From NCBI GenBank assembly GCA_001725415.1, contig MEGH01000026.1:150038-205937 (forward strand): 55,900 nucleotides of DNA, read 5' to 3'. The translations under genes and the position numbers were made by a program. The notes below the pieces were generated by a model. It ran no database searches. It was given only the letters and a program-made list of their open reading frames with translations, and was not told the DNA's origin. The DNA is from Pseudonocardia sp. SCN 73-27 (GTDB lineage Bacteria > Actinomycetota > Actinomycetes > Mycobacteriales > Pseudonocardiaceae). This document shows, one piece after another, positions 34,154-44,632 of the stretch (the stretch's first letter is position 1; every line of letters begins with the position of its first letter).

Positions 34154-35884
34154 TCAGGTGCCGGACGCACCGGTGTCCGGGGGGTCGGTCGCGGCGTGGA
34201 ACGCCGCGACCGCCGTCGGGATCGTCGGGTACAACCTGGCGGGGTCGAGCGCCCCGAGCACCCCGCCGGCCTGCAGGTCCGCCACGAGCTCTCGCTTGGC
34301 GCGGGCCGTGGCGAGAACCACACCGTCCTCGGTGAGCTCGCGGGCCACCGCACACAGTGCATCGGCGGCGGTGAGGTCGAGCTCGGTCACAGCCTCCAGA
34401 TCGAGCACCACCCACCGCACAGGGGCGAGGCCGTTCGCCTCGTCGACAGCCCGGTGGACGCTGCGGCGGAAGTCCTCCGCGTTGGCGAAGAACAGTGGTG
34501 CGTCGTAGCGGTGGACCACGAGACCCGGCACCGGCTCCGTGCCGGGCAGGTGGGACAGGTCGTGCATGCCGGCGACCCCGGGTGCCCAGCCGAGAGCGGC
34601 CGCGTGGGGGCGGGCGATCCGTCGCACGAGGTCCAGCACCGAGAGCGCGACAGCGACGAGGACGCCGAGGAGGACGCCGAGGCCGAGCACCGCGGCGACC
34701 GTGGCCAGCGTGAGGAGCAGCTCGGAGCGTCGGAACGCGGCGATCCTGCGGAACTCGGCGACGTCGATCAGGAGGACCGCGGCGTAGACGACCAGTGCTC
34801 CGAGCGCCGCTCGGGGCAGACTCCGCAGCGCCTCGCTGCCGACGAGCAGCACCGCGACGATGACGACGAGCGCGACGAGCGAATGCAGCTGCGAACGGGC
34901 TCCGGTCGCCTTCCCGAGCGCCGTGCGGCTGCCGCTGCTGCTGACCGGGAACCCACCGAGCACGGCGGAGGCCGCGTTGGTGCCGGCGAGCGCGAGCAGC
35001 TCCTGGTCGGCGTCCGGGGCGTCGGATGACCGCCGGGCGAACACACGTCCGGTGAGGACGACGTCGGAGAAGGCGACGACCGAGACCCCCAGGGCGGGCA
35101 CGACGAGAGACGTGTACTCGGCGAGGCCGAGCCGGGGCAGGCCCGGGACCGGTAGGCCGCTCGGGACCGGGCCGACCGTCGCTATGCCCGATGCGTGCGG
35201 GCCGAGCAGGGCGACTGCTCCGGCCGCGAGCAGCACCACGACGAGCGGGACCGGGGCGCGCGGGACCAGCCTGGCACCGGCGAAGAGCAGGGTGAGCGTC
35301 GCCAGCGACAGCACGAGCGTGGGGACGTGCACGCTCCCGAGCTCCCGCGCGAACCCGAGGACCACCTCGTACGGCGCGTCCCCACCGACCCGGACCCCGG
35401 TCAGCGATCCGAGCTGCCCGACGATCATGATCACCGCGATACCCGCCATGTAGCCGACGAGCACGGGACGCGAGAGCAGGTCGGCGAGGAAGCCGAGGCG
35501 GGCGATCCTGCCGAGCAGGCAGACGAGTCCGACCACCAGTGCCAGTCCGGCGGCCAACGTCGCGTACCGGCCGGGATCGCCTGCTGCCAGGGGGCCGATC
35601 GCGACGGCGGTGAGGATGGCGGTCGTCGACTCCGGGCCGACCGACAACAGACGGGAGGTACCGAGGAATGCATACACCGTGAGCGCGCCGAGGGCCGCCC
35701 ACAGCCCGCTCACCGGGGGCAGGCCCGCCAGGACGGCGTAGGCCATCACCTGGGGCACGAGGTACGCAGCCACGGTGAGCCCGCCCACCAGGTCGCCGCG
35801 CAGGGCAGTGCCGTCCCTGCGGCGCGCGGCTCCCAGCCCTGGACCCAGACCGGCGAGGAAGGTTCGGCGCCCCCGGTCCGCCAT
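34154..35884 (-). CDS. SulP-family anion transporter with STAS domain
   Basis: SLC26/SulP transporter, 576 residues. The N-terminal 400 residues form the membrane domain (GGLTVAAYLVPQVMAYAVLAGL at the start, GFPVSSSGSRTALG in the middle). A C-terminal STAS domain begins near residue 450 with VLDLEAVTELDLTAADAL. Substrates of the family are sulfate, bicarbonate or dicarboxylates; the sequence does not distinguish them. GAGGAG precedes the ATG at 35884. DosR-regulon-like loci often carry SulP genes. Confidence 0.92.
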   Translation of the reverse strand: MADRGRRTFLAGLGPGLGAARRRDGTALRGDLVGGLTVAAYLVPQVMAYAVLAGLPPVSGLWAALGALTVYAFLGTSRLLSVGPESTTAILTAVAIGPLAAGDPGRYATLAAGLALVVGLVCLLGRIARLGFLADLLSRPVLVGYMAGIAVIMIVGQLGSLTGVRVGGDAPYEVVLGFARELGSVHVPTLVLSLATLTLLFAGARLVPRAPVPLVVVLLAAGAVALLGPHASGIATVGPVPSGLPVPGLPRLGLAEYTSLVVPALGVSVVAFSDVVLTGRVFARRSSDAPDADQELLALAGTNAASAVLGGFPVSSSGSRTALGKATGARSQLHSLVALVVIVAVLLVGSEALRSLPRAALGALVVYAAVLLIDVAEFRRIAAFRRSELLLTLATVAAVLGLGVLLGVLVAVALSVLDLVRRIARPHAAALGWAPGVAGMHDLSHLPGTEPVPGLVVHRYDAPLFFANAEDFRRSVHRAVDEANGLAPVRWVVLDLEAVTELDLTAADALCAVARELTEDGVVLATARAKRELVADLQAGGVLGALDPARLYPTIPTAVAAFHAATDPPDTGASGT

Positions 35885-35981
35885 GGCCTCTCCTCCGATT
35901 CGTGCCCGATCCTCGCGCTCGCGTGGTCGCCTCAGCAGGGTCCGTGGACCCGCCGGCATCCACCCCCGTCGTGGCGGGGGC

Positions 35982-35995
35982 GGGCCGGAAGGCCC
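35982..35995 (+). promoter_or_regulatory. DosR-like box between SulP and the small Cys protein
   Basis: GGGCC GGAA GGCCC is a perfect 5-4-5 palindrome. TAGATC begins 23 bp after it, a likely -10 for the gene at 36047. The divergent SulP gene may share the box. Confidence 0.6.
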
Positions 35996-36046
35996 TTCTC
36001 GGTTCGTTGCCGGGGGGCTAGATCCTGGAGGGACGAGGAGGACTGG

Positions 36047-36247
36047 ATGCGCAGCCAGGATCAGAGGTACGAATCGGGGTTGGTCGAGCGGGTCTGGATC
36101 GGCGAGTGCCCGCGATGCGGGGCCCAGGTCCGGGCCCACCACCCCACGCAGGCCCGGGGTTGGGAGACGGTGCACGCCCGGTCCGGCTGCGGTCGCGCGC
36201 TGGTGCCCGACGAGTCCGGCCGCGGCTGGCGGCCCCGGGACGGGTGA
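36047..36247 (+). CDS. Small Cys-containing (zinc-ribbon-like) protein
   Basis: A 66-residue protein. CPRC near residue 21 and a later Cys in SGCGRALVP could bind zinc, together with the His pair in AHHPTQ. AGGAGG precedes the ATG. No known family is recognised. Its own DosR-like box and -10 support expression. Confidence 0.65.
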   Translation: MRSQDQRYESGLVERVWIGECPRCGAQVRAHHPTQARGWETVHARSGCGRALVPDESGRGWRPRDG

Positions 36248-36313
36248 GGGTCGGCGAGCCGTCGTGTCGCTCGTGCGCCCACGGTGAGGTCCTCCTGCGC
36301 CCACGGTGAGGTC

Positions 36314-36327
36314 GGGACGTTCGGTCC
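36314..36327 (+). promoter_or_regulatory. DosR-like box upstream of PEP synthase
   Basis: GGGAC GTTC GGTCC is a near-perfect core, also preceded by TC as at 27049, and about 60 bp before the ATG. Confidence 0.6.
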
Positions 36328-36386
36328 GGCCGCTTGGGGTCGGACTGCCGGGGCGGGACGTGCGAGCGGGCCGCGACCCTGAGGAC

Positions 36387-38783
36387 ATGGTTGCAGAGTC
36401 TTCCCAGCAGACGCCGTGCGCACCCGGTCCCCGGGTCGAAGAGGCCTGCCTGCGCCCTCTTGCGCTGGTCCGTGCCACCGACGCGAACCAGGTCGGGGGC
36501 AAGGCCGCCAACCTCGGCGAACTCCTCGGCGCCGGGTTCCCCGTCCCCGACGGCTTCGTCGTCCCCGCAGCCGCCTATCTGGCGGCGATGGACGAGGCCG
36601 GTGTCCGGGCCGACATCGCGACCCTGCACGCCGAGGCCCTGAGCCATGCGGACGACACGGACGCGACCGATCTCCGGTGCGCGCGGATGGCGGAGCTGAT
36701 CCGCAGGGCGGGCCTCGGCACCGTCCTGCAGGACCGGGTGGCCGCCGCGTACGCGACGCTGGCCGGTGACCGCCCCGGCCCCGTCACCGTGGCGGTGCGC
36801 TCGTCGGCGGTCGGGGAGGACGGCGAACGGGTGTCGTTCGCCGGCGTCCACGAGTCGTTCACCAACGTGCGGGGCGACGCCGAGCTGACGGCCGGCATCG
36901 TCGCCTGCTGGGTGTCCGCCGTCTCACCCCGGGCGGTCGCCTACCGCGCCGAACGCGCCGTGGCCGGTGAGCCCGCGGTCGCCGTCGTCGTCCAGGTCAT
37001 GGTGAACGCCCAGCGGTCAGGTGTCGCGTTCACCGCGGACCCGACCACCGGTCGACGCGACCGGGTGGTGGTCGAGGCGGCCGTCGGGCAGGGCGAGACG
37101 GTCGTGAGCGGGGCCGTCGAACCAGACACCTATGTCTTCTCCGCCCCGGATCTCCATCTCGTGTCGCTACGGGTGGGACACCAGACGCACGAGATCGTCC
37201 GAGGTCGGGACGGTCACGACCTCACCCTCACCCTGGACCCCGAGAGAGCCGCGGCGCGCGTCCTCGACGACGCGGACGCCGAGGCCGTCGCGCGCCTCGC
37301 GCTGCGGGTGCAGGAGCACTACGGCTGCCCGCAGGACGTGGAATGGGCCATGGTCGCCCGCCAGATCCGGCTCGTCCAGACCCGGCCCGTCACGACCCTG
37401 CCGGAACCCGGCGCAGCGGCAGTACCTCCGGCGGCTGCGGGCGAGTCGGCCGGCCTGGGGGACGCGGGTCGGGGCGACGTGCTCGCCTCGGGGCTCACCG
37501 GCGCTCCCGGCCGGGCGAGCGGCCGGGTCCGGCTCCTGCATGATCCGCGCGACGGCCGTCGGCTCCGCGACGGAGACGTCCTCGTGGCGCCGCGGACGGA
37601 CCCGGACTGGCTCCCGACGCTGCGGCGAGCCGCTGCCGTGGTCACCGATCAGGGCGGGGTGACCTGCCATGCCGCGATCGTCGCCCGAGAGCTCGGAATC
37701 CCCTGTGTGGTGGGAGCCCGGTCCGCGACGTCCGATCTTCCGGAGGGCGAGACGGTCACCGTGGACGGGACCACAGGCGAGGTGCGGCGAGGCGCCACCC
37801 CCGCGACCGCCCGCCCGGCTGCGCCGCAGACGACCCCTGACGCGGGACGGGCGCTGTCAACGACCGGGACGGAGCTGCACGTCAACCTGGCCCTGCCCGA
37901 CGCGGCCGAGCGTGTCGCGGCACTCGAGGTCGACGGGGTCGGCCTCCTGCGGGCCGAGGTCGCGCTGACCGCCGCGCTGGGCGGGCGGCATCCACGGGCG
38001 GTGGTCGCCGCGGGAGAAGCCGACGGCTTCGTGGCGGCGATGGCGGCCGCCGTCGGCCGGATCGGCGTGGCCTTCGCACCGCGGCCCGTCCTCTACCGGA
38101 CGACGGACCTGCGCAGCAACGAGTTCCGCGGTCTGGCCGGTGGCGACGAGTTCGAGCAGGTGGAGCGCAACCCGATGATCGGCTACCGCGGTGCCTACCG
38201 GTACCTGCGTGAACCGGACCTGTTCGCGCTGGAGCTCCGCATGCTGGCCGAGGTCCGCGAGCGGACGCCGAACGTCCACCTGATGATCCCGTTCGTCCGC
38301 ACGCGGTGGGAGCTGGCCGCGGTGCTGGAGCTGGTGGACGCGAGCCCGCTCGGTCGGCAGCGCGGCCTGCAGCGCTGGTTGACCGCGGAGGTGCCCTCGG
38401 TCGCGCACTGGTTGCCCGAGTACATCGGGCTCGGGATCGACGGGGTCTCGATCGGCAGCAACGACCTGACGCAGCTGATGCTCGGTGTGGACCGGGACGC
38501 CGAACGGCTCGCCGAGCTCTACGACGAGTCCGACCCGGCCGTGCTCGACGCCATCTCCACGATCATCGAGCGGGCGAGCCGGCTCGGCGTCCCGACATCG
38601 CTGTGCGGGCAGGCGCCCAGCCGGATCCCTGGCTTCGTGGAGTTCCTCGTCCGGGCGGGCATCACCGCGGTGTCGGTCAACCCCGACGCGGTGGGGCGGG
38701 CGCGGGCGGCGATCGATGCCGCGGAACGCCGGCTGCTCCTGGAAGCGGCCCGACGCGCGACGCCGGTTCGCCGGACCGACTGA
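36387..38783 (+). CDS. ppsA: Phosphoenolpyruvate synthase
   Basis: Converts pyruvate and ATP to PEP, AMP and phosphate. The 798-residue length is usual for PpsA. The N-terminal ATP-grasp part shows GGKAANLGELLGAGFPVPDGF and AVRSSAVGEDG. The phosphohistidine domain has the catalytic His in GGVTCHAAIVAREL near residue 425. The C-terminal PEP barrel has ERNPMIGYRGAYRY, the NVHLMIPFVRT segment, IGSNDLTQL and the Cys in SLCGQ. The MCEIPSN-like segment is altered to TAEVPSVA. It supports gluconeogenesis and links pyruvate to the aldolase at 27241. Confidence 0.93.
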   Translation: MVAESSQQTPCAPGPRVEEACLRPLALVRATDANQVGGKAANLGELLGAGFPVPDGFVVPAAAYLAAMDEAGVRADIATLHAEALSHADDTDATDLRCARMAELIRRAGLGTVLQDRVAAAYATLAGDRPGPVTVAVRSSAVGEDGERVSFAGVHESFTNVRGDAELTAGIVACWVSAVSPRAVAYRAERAVAGEPAVAVVVQVMVNAQRSGVAFTADPTTGRRDRVVVEAAVGQGETVVSGAVEPDTYVFSAPDLHLVSLRVGHQTHEIVRGRDGHDLTLTLDPERAAARVLDDADAEAVARLALRVQEHYGCPQDVEWAMVARQIRLVQTRPVTTLPEPGAAAVPPAAAGESAGLGDAGRGDVLASGLTGAPGRASGRVRLLHDPRDGRRLRDGDVLVAPRTDPDWLPTLRRAAAVVTDQGGVTCHAAIVARELGIPCVVGARSATSDLPEGETVTVDGTTGEVRRGATPATARPAAPQTTPDAGRALSTTGTELHVNLALPDAAERVAALEVDGVGLLRAEVALTAALGGRHPRAVVAAGEADGFVAAMAAAVGRIGVAFAPRPVLYRTTDLRSNEFRGLAGGDEFEQVERNPMIGYRGAYRYLREPDLFALELRMLAEVRERTPNVHLMIPFVRTRWELAAVLELVDASPLGRQRGLQRWLTAEVPSVAHWLPEYIGLGIDGVSIGSNDLTQLMLGVDRDAERLAELYDESDPAVLDAISTIIERASRLGVPTSLCGQAPSRIPGFVEFLVRAGITAVSVNPDAVGRARAAIDAAERRLLLEAARRATPVRRTD

Positions 38784-38920
38784 CGCCAGGAGGCCTGCAC
38801 AACCGGTGACGATCGGCGGTGCGCGGCATGACCTTCGCACCTGACAGCCACACACGGACAGCACAGAAGGTGCCGTCATGAGAGGCACGGGAGGACCCCG
38901 TGCTCGACAGAGGAGGAACG

Positions 38921-39412
38921 ATGAGCGAGACGTCGAGCAGGCAACAGTCACAGCAGAGCGAGAGACCTGCAGGGTACGGGGGCGACGGGTCGTTCCGGGT
39001 GCCGGTCGCGACCGGAGGTGGAGCCCGGGACGAGGCATCGGGACCGAGCCTGTTCGCAGGGGCAACCCTGTTCGTGGTGGGTGTCTTCCAGGCCATCGAA
39101 GGTCTCATCGCGCTGCTGCGGAGCAGCTATTACGTCGTCGGCAGTGACCAGCTCGTCGTCCAGGTCGGTTACCCGGTCTGGGGCTGGGTCCACCTGGTCC
39201 TCGGCGTGCTGCTCGTGGCCGTGGGTGTCGGTGTACTGGCGGGGAACGCGGCGGCCCGGGTGACCGGCATCGTCCTCGCCGCTCTGAGCGCAATCGTCAA
39301 CCTCGCCTTCATCGCCGCCTATCCGGTCTGGGCGATCATCGTCATCGCGATCGACATCGTCATCATCTATGCGCTGGCCACCGCGTCCCGCCCGGGGAAC
39401 CGGCCGGCCTGA
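38921..39412 (+). CDS. DUF7144-like small membrane protein
   Basis: A 163-residue protein with a polar, Gln/Ser-rich N-terminal tail of about 40 residues and four hydrophobic helices. SLFAGATLFVVGVFQAIEGL opens the membrane part. This pattern (F..G......G..Q...GL) is common in actinobacterial stress-related membrane proteins. AGGAGGAACG precedes the ATG. A degenerate box (ATGAC CTTC GCACC, 38828-38841) is upstream. It has no assigned function. Confidence 0.78.
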   Translation: MSETSSRQQSQQSERPAGYGGDGSFRVPVATGGGARDEASGPSLFAGATLFVVGVFQAIEGLIALLRSSYYVVGSDQLVVQVGYPVWGWVHLVLGVLLVAVGVGVLAGNAAARVTGIVLAALSAIVNLAFIAAYPVWAIIVIAIDIVIIYALATASRPGNRPA

Positions 39413-39451
39413 GACCGGGCAGCCAGGGGGCACGTGCGGTTCGGCGGGCCC

Positions 39452-39484
39452 GCCGTCCGCGACGTCAGGTGCGTCGCGGACGGC
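39452..39484. terminator. Strong bidirectional hairpin between convergent genes
   Basis: A perfect 13-bp stem (39452-39464 with 39472-39484, arms starting GCCGTCC) closes a 7-base loop, TCAGGTG. It lies between the membrane protein gene and the pyruvate dehydrogenase operon, whose transcripts both run into it. No T-tract is present, which is common in high-GC actinomycetes. Confidence 0.65.
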
Positions 39485-39493
39485 CCCGGCCCG

Positions 39494-40858
39494 TCACCGC
39501 GGCCGGCGGTCCTCGTCGTCTCCCACCTCGTCGTCTCCCACCTGGTCGTCTCCCACCAGGAGGTCCGGCTGACCGAGAACCCGGCCGATCTCCCGGAGCA
39601 GGCGCGAGCCGGTGGCGCCGTCGCTCGCCCGGTGGTCGGCCGCCAACGAGATGTCGACCACCGCGCGCGGAACCACGGCGCCGTCGACCACCCAGGGCCG
39701 GGTCCGTACGGCTCCGATCCCGATCAGCGCGACCTGCGGTGGATGTATCACCCCGACGACCGTGTCGACACCGAGCTCGCCCAGGTTGGTGACGGTGGCG
39801 GTCGCACCGCTGACCTCGGACGACCTCAGGTGCCCGGCGCGGGCACGGCCACCGGCGTCGGCCAGGGCGCGCATGAGGGCGTCGAGGCCGAGAGCGTCGG
39901 CGTCGCGCAGCACGGGTACGGCGAGGCCCCCGCCACGGAGCGAGACCGCGACACCGAGGTGCACACCGTCGCCCGGCCTGAAACCGTCGTCGATCCAGTG
40001 TCCGTTGAGCTCCGGAACAGCGCGCAGGCCGAGCGCGACCGCGCGCAGCAGCAGGGCCGCCGGCAGGACCCGGTCGGGGACCGGGATCGCACGGTTGTGC
40101 GCCCGCAGGGCGTCGAGGGCGTCGGTCAGGTCGACCTGAGCGCCCAGGTAGTAGTGCGGGATCTCCCGCTTGGACCGGGCCATCAGCTGGGCGGTCGCAT
40201 GTCGCGGATCTGCGTGGGCGGCAGGACGAGGGGAACGTGTGGCCGCGGGAGCTGCCCGCGGCAGGTCCCGGGCGCGGACGAGCCCGCGGCGTCCCGACCC
40301 CTGGATCGTCGCGAGATCCACTCCCCGTTCGGCCGCGAGCCGCCGCGCGTACGGCGTTGCGCTGATTCGGTGCGGAAGGGTGGGCGGCTGCAGGACACGG
40401 TCCAGGTCGGACTGGGTGATCCGGCCGCCAGGGCCGGTGGCGGGCACCCTGCGCAGGTCGATGCCGGCCTCGGCCGCCCGCAGCCGGACCAGGGGTGACC
40501 GCACCCGTGGTTCCACGGCTGTGGCCGGACGTTCTGGTGACGGCGGGGACCCCGGCCGCGCGGGCTCGGATGCGGGGATCGGCGACGACGCGCCGGAGGG
40601 CGGCACCGCAGCGGCGTCGTCGGTGGCGATGACGGCCAGCGGGGTGCCGACGGGAACCTTCTGACCGACGTCGACCAGGATGTCACCCAGGACGCCGGAC
40701 TCGAAGCACTCGACGTCGATGACGGCCTTCTCCGTGTCGACAGCTGCGATCACGTCGCCACGACGGATCTCGTCACCGGGCGAGACCAGCCATTCGACGA
40801 CCGTGCCCTCGGTCATGTCGGCGCCGAGCGCCGGCATCGTGAACTCGGCCACGGTCAC
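39494..40858 (-). CDS. pdhC: 2-oxo acid dehydrogenase E2 (dihydrolipoyl acyltransferase)
   Basis: E2 core of a pyruvate-type dehydrogenase, 454 residues. The lipoyl domain carries the lipoyl-Lys in [10 protein letters not shown] (Lys 44). Two peripheral-subunit-binding domains follow ([14 protein letters not shown] near 120 and [15 protein letters not shown] near 168). The catalytic domain has TVTNLG and the C-terminal HRASDG motif. The very C-terminus carries a repeated VGDDE tail. The GTG start overlaps the E1-beta stop (GTGA). No E3 gene is in the window. Confidence 0.92.
   Translation of the reverse strand: MTVAEFTMPALGADMTEGTVVEWLVSPGDEIRRGDVIAAVDTEKAVIDVECFESGVLGDILVDVGQKVPVGTPLAVIATDDAAAVPPSGASSPIPASEPARPGSPPSPERPATAVEPRVRSPLVRLRAAEAGIDLRRVPATGPGGRITQSDLDRVLQPPTLPHRISATPYARRLAAERGVDLATIQGSGRRGLVRARDLPRAAPAATRSPRPAAHADPRHATAQLMARSKREIPHYYLGAQVDLTDALDALRAHNRAIPVPDRVLPAALLLRAVALGLRAVPELNGHWIDDGFRPGDGVHLGVAVSLRGGGLAVPVLRDADALGLDALMRALADAGGRARAGHLRSSEVSGATATVTNLGELGVDTVVGVIHPPQVALIGIGAVRTRPWVVDGAVVPRAVVDISLAADHRASDGATGSRLLREIGRVLGQPDLLVGDDQVGDDEVGDDEDRRPR
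39512..39556 (-). repeat. 15-bp tandem repeat (three copies) in the E2 gene end
   Basis: Three 15-bp units (CTCGTCGTCTCCCAC, the third with one change) encode the [10 protein letters not shown] repeats in the acidic tail of E2. Such in-frame repeats may vary in copy number between strains. Confidence 0.85.
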
Positions 40859-41847
40859 CCCACCGCCCGGCGCGCAGCTGCGGCCACCTGCGAGGCCGAC
40901 GGCAGCGCCGCCTCCTCCAGATGTCGCGGGTACGGAACGGGAACCTCCACCGCCCCGACACGCTCGACCGGCGCGTCGAGCTGGTCGAGCGCGAGCTCGG
41001 CGACCCTGGCGACGACCTCGGCACCCGGGCCGCCGCTTCGCCAGGCGTTGTCCACCACCACGAGCCGGTGCGTGCGCGACACCGACTCGAGGACCGTGGA
41101 CGAGTCGAGCGGGCGCAACGCGCGCAGGTCCACCACCTCGGCGGACACGCCCTCCGCCGCCAGTTCCGCGGCCGCGTCGAGTGCAGGGGCGAGAGTGCCG
41201 CCGTAAGCGACCACGGACACGTCGGTCCCCCGCTGCCGGACGGCCGCGCCGTCCAGGTCGACCGGCCCGGCATCGACGGACAGTTCGCCGCGGACCCCGT
41301 AGAGCCCGATCTGCTCGAAGATCAGCACCGGGTCCGGGTCCACGAGCGCGGCGGCGAGCATGCCGCGAGCGTCGGCATGCGTCGCGGGGGCGACCACACG
41401 CAGGCCCGGGACGTGGGCGAACCAGCCTTCGAGGGTGTGGGAGTGTTGCGCGCCGAGCTGGCGGCCCGGGCCCGTCGGGATCCGCAGGACGAGCGGGACG
41501 CTGAACTGGCCACCGGACATGTGCCGCAGCGTCGCCGCGTTGTTGACGATCTGGTCGAGCGCCAGCAGGGCGAAGTTGACGGTCATGATCTCCACGATGG
41601 GCCGGGTGCCGCCCAGGGCGGCCCCGATCCCCGCCCCGACGAACGCCGACTCGGACAGCGGGGTGTCGCGTACCCGCTCCTCGCCGAACTCCTCCAGCAG
41701 CCCCTGGCTGACGGCGAAGCAGCCGCCGTAGCGGCCGACGTCCTCGCCCATGAGGAACACACGCTCGTCGGTGGCCAACGCCTCGCGCAGCCCCTCGCGG
41801 AACGCCTCCCGGAAGGTGACGGTCCTGATGCCGGCGGTGGCGGTCAC
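40855..41847 (-). CDS. pdhB: Pyruvate dehydrogenase E1 beta subunit
   Basis: Transketolase-like E1-beta of 330 residues. Landmarks are [13 protein letters not shown] at the start, [35 protein letters not shown], and [15 protein letters not shown] in the C-terminal domain. It forms the alpha2-beta2 E1 with the adjacent alpha subunit, decarboxylating pyruvate or a related 2-oxo acid. The GTG start overlaps the E1-alpha stop. Whether it prefers pyruvate or branched-chain keto acids cannot be told from sequence. Confidence 0.93.
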   Translation of the reverse strand: MTATAGIRTVTFREAFREGLREALATDERVFLMGEDVGRYGGCFAVSQGLLEEFGEERVRDTPLSESAFVGAGIGAALGGTRPIVEIMTVNFALLALDQIVNNAATLRHMSGGQFSVPLVLRIPTGPGRQLGAQHSHTLEGWFAHVPGLRVVAPATHADARGMLAAALVDPDPVLIFEQIGLYGVRGELSVDAGPVDLDGAAVRQRGTDVSVVAYGGTLAPALDAAAELAAEGVSAEVVDLRALRPLDSSTVLESVSRTHRLVVVDNAWRSGGPGAEVVARVAELALDQLDAPVERVGAVEVPVPYPRHLEEAALPSASQVAAAARRAVG

Positions 41848-42815
41848 GAGCCGTCCTCCGTCGCGGTCGTCACGAAGCGGGTGAGGTCCTCGACGGGCTC
41901 GAGCGGTGCGGCCCCGGCCGCGCGGACGGCGTCGTCGATCTCGCGACCGACGGCCTCCTCGAGCTCCTTGCGTCCCGCGTCGTCGAGCAGCCCGTCGGCG
42001 GCCAGAGCTGCGGCGGCCAGCTCGACGGGATCCCGCGCGCGCCACGCCTCGAGCTCTGTCCGGTCGCGGTAACGGTCGGCGTCGTACATCGAATGGGCAC
42101 GGAAGCGGTAGGTGCGCAGCTCGAGGAAGCACGGCCCGGCCCCCGCGCGGGCGGTGTCGGCGGCCAGCTCCGTCGCCTCCTGTACCGCGACGGCGTCCAT
42201 GCCGTCGGCGGCCCAGGACCGCACGCCGTACGAGCCGGCCCGCAGCGCCAGGTCGGTCTCGGCGTGGCTGCGGGCCAGCGCGGTCCCCATGGCGTACCGG
42301 TTGTTCTCGCACAGGAACACGAGCGGCAGCCGCCACAGCGCCGCCAGGTTGATCGACTCGTGGAACTCGCCCTCGGCGAACGCCCCGTCGCCGAACAGGC
42401 AGGCGGTGACGCGGTCGCGGCCCCGGAGCCGGTCGGCGAGGGCAAGGCCGACGGCCACCGGTATGCCGCCCGCCACGATCGCATTGCCCCCGTAGAAACG
42501 GCGGCTCGCGTCGAACAGGTGCATCGAGCCGCCGCGCCCACCACTGCAGCCGGTCGTGCGGCCGAACATCTCGGCGAACAGCGACTCCATCGGGATGCCG
42601 CGCGCAAGGGCATGCCCGTGCTCTCGATAGGTGGAGACCACGCCGTCCTCGGGTCCGAGGGCTGCGAGCACGCCCGCGGCGACCGCCTCCTCCCCGATGC
42701 ACAGGTGGAGGAATCCGTGGATGGTGCCTGCGCTGTAGAGCTCCACACACCGCTCCTCGAACCGGCGGACACGCAGCATCGTCGTGAACAGGGCACGACG
42801 CTCCGCGCCGGTCAC
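41844..42815 (-). CDS. pdhA: Pyruvate dehydrogenase E1 alpha subunit
   Basis: ThDP-dependent E1-alpha of 323 residues. It shows [42 protein letters not shown] and the ThDP-Mg motif [20 protein letters not shown] followed by [13 protein letters not shown] is the family phosphorylation-loop region. The GTG overlaps the stop of the interrupted acetyl-CoA synthetase gene, so the operon runs from acetyl-CoA synthetase to E2. Confidence 0.93.
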   Translation of the reverse strand: MTGAERRALFTTMLRVRRFEERCVELYSAGTIHGFLHLCIGEEAVAAGVLAALGPEDGVVSTYREHGHALARGIPMESLFAEMFGRTTGCSGGRGGSMHLFDASRRFYGGNAIVAGGIPVAVGLALADRLRGRDRVTACLFGDGAFAEGEFHESINLAALWRLPLVFLCENNRYAMGTALARSHAETDLALRAGSYGVRSWAADGMDAVAVQEATELAADTARAGAGPCFLELRTYRFRAHSMYDADRYRDRTELEAWRARDPVELAAAALAADGLLDDAGRKELEEAVGREIDDAVRAAGAAPLEPVEDLTRFVTTATEDGS

Positions 42816-44599
42816 GAGACCACCACCTCGACGGCCGCGGCGTTCTCGAGCGTCGACAGGTCCCCCTCGGGCAGCCCGAGCTCGCGGGCCCGCAGCAGCC
42901 GGCGCATGACCTTCCCGCTGCGCGTGTGCGGCAGCGCGGGAGCGAAGGCGATGGACCGGGGGGCGACGGCCCCGAGCTCGTGGCGGGCGAAGGTGAGCAG
43001 CTCGCGGTTGAGCCTCGCGGTCGGTTCCGTGCCGGCGCGAAGCGTCACGAACGCCTTCACCACCTCTCCTGCCGTGGCGTCCGGGACGCCGATCACGCCG
43101 ACCTCGGCCACGGCGGGATGACGCATCAACGTGCTCTCGACCTCGAAGGGGCCGACGAGGTGTCCCGCGGACTTGATGACGTCGTCGGCGCGGCCGACGA
43201 ACCGGTACCACCCGTCCTCGTCGCGGCGGACGACGTCGCCGGTGAGGTACCAGCCGTCGGCGAAGCACGCGGCGTACCGTTCGGGCTCCGCGAGGTAGCC
43301 CCGGAACATCGAGGGCCACCCGGTCCGCAGCGCGAGCTCCCCCTGCGTGGCGCCCTCCAGGACCGTGACGTGGCCGTCGTGACCGACGTGGGCGCGACCG
43401 TCGCGTCCCTGGGCGAGGAGCCCTGCCTCCACACCGGGCACCGGGCGGCCCATCGACCCCGGCCGGATCTCCGATCCGGCGAAGTTCGCGATCATGATGG
43501 CGCCGGTCTCGGTCTGCCACCACGTGTCGTGCACAGGGCGTCCCAGGGTGGCGTTCGCCCAGACGACCACCTCACCGTTCAGCGGTTCGCCCACGCTGGC
43601 GATCACCCGCAACGCGGACAGGTCGTGCCGCGCGGCCTCCTGAGGGCCCGCGGACATGAACATCCGCAGCGCGGTCGGCGCGGTGTATCAGACCGTCACC
43701 CGCTGGTCGGCGAGCACCTGGTACCAGCGCCGGACGTCGAAGTCGCGGCTGTCGGCGACGAGAGTGGCGCCGACCACCAACGGGGCGATCACACCGTAGG
43801 AGATGCCGGTGACCCAGCCGGGATCGGCCGTGCACCAGTAGGTGTCGTCGGGGCGCAGGCCGAGGACCGCGCGGGCCGTGGCGTCGTGGGCGACCACGGC
43901 GTCGTGGACGTGCAGCGCGCCCTTGGGGGTGCCGGTCGTGCCGCTGGTGAAGTGCAGCAGCGCGGGGTCCTCGGGGTCGGTCGGGGCGATGATGTGGTCG
44001 ACGCCGGCGGCGGCGAGCAGCTCGTCGAACGACTGCTCCCCGGCGACGCCCTCGCCGACGATCAGGATGTGGCGCAAGCCGGGCAGCTCGCTGCGGATCG
44101 GGGCGACGGTCCGACGGAACAGCGCCGCCGTGGTCACCAGCACGGCGGCGTCGCCCAGCTCCAGCCGCCGGCGGACCGGCTCCGGCCCGAACCCGCTGAA
44201 CAACGGCGACAGCACTGCGCGGGCCTTCAGCGTCCCCAACGCGGTGACGTAGAGCTCCGGACACGGCCCCAGCAACGTGAACACCCGTTGTCCCGCGGAC
44301 ACCCCCAGCGCGTCGAGGACGTTCGCGAACCGGTTGCTGCGGTGCTGCAGCTCCGCGTAGGTCATCTCCTGTGCGGAGCCGTCGCGGTCGATCACACGAA
44401 CGGCGGTCCGGTTCCGCCGCCCGGGATGGGCGGCGTGGCGGTCGACCGCCTCGAAGGCGATGTTGAGACCCCCGGCGGGAAGGCCGGTCAGGTCCGCGCG
44501 GGCATGTTCCCAGCTGAACTCGCGACGGGCCTGCGCGTAGTCGCCCACGAGCGCGGCGCGTCGTTCGTGGTCCGTCGTTCCGATCGCGGGGTAGACCAT
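42812..44599 (-). pseudogene. acsA: Acetyl-CoA synthetase interrupted by one in-frame TGA
   Basis: Two ORFs in the same frame together give a full AMP-forming acetyl-CoA synthetase of about 595 codons. The N-terminal part (303 residues) has FTSGTTGTPKG and ends with DQRVTV. The C-terminal part resumes with [14 protein letters not shown] and contains DTWWQTETG and TRSGKVMRR. Only codon 304 (43688-43690) separates them, and it is TGA where relatives have the aromatic residue of VTVWYTAPTA. One G-to-A change of TGG explains it. It may be a true nonsense mutation, a sequence error or a readthrough site. The rest of the frame is undamaged, so any loss is recent. Confidence 0.85.
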
Positions 44600-44632
44600 C
44601 CCGCCAGGCTGGCCCGCGGCGCCGAGGGCGCG

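Noticed and set aside
43688-43690. Selenocysteine at the TGA of acetyl-CoA synthetase
   Set aside because: Relatives have an aromatic residue here rather than Cys or Sec, and I saw no selenocysteine machinery or convincing stem-loop after the TGA.
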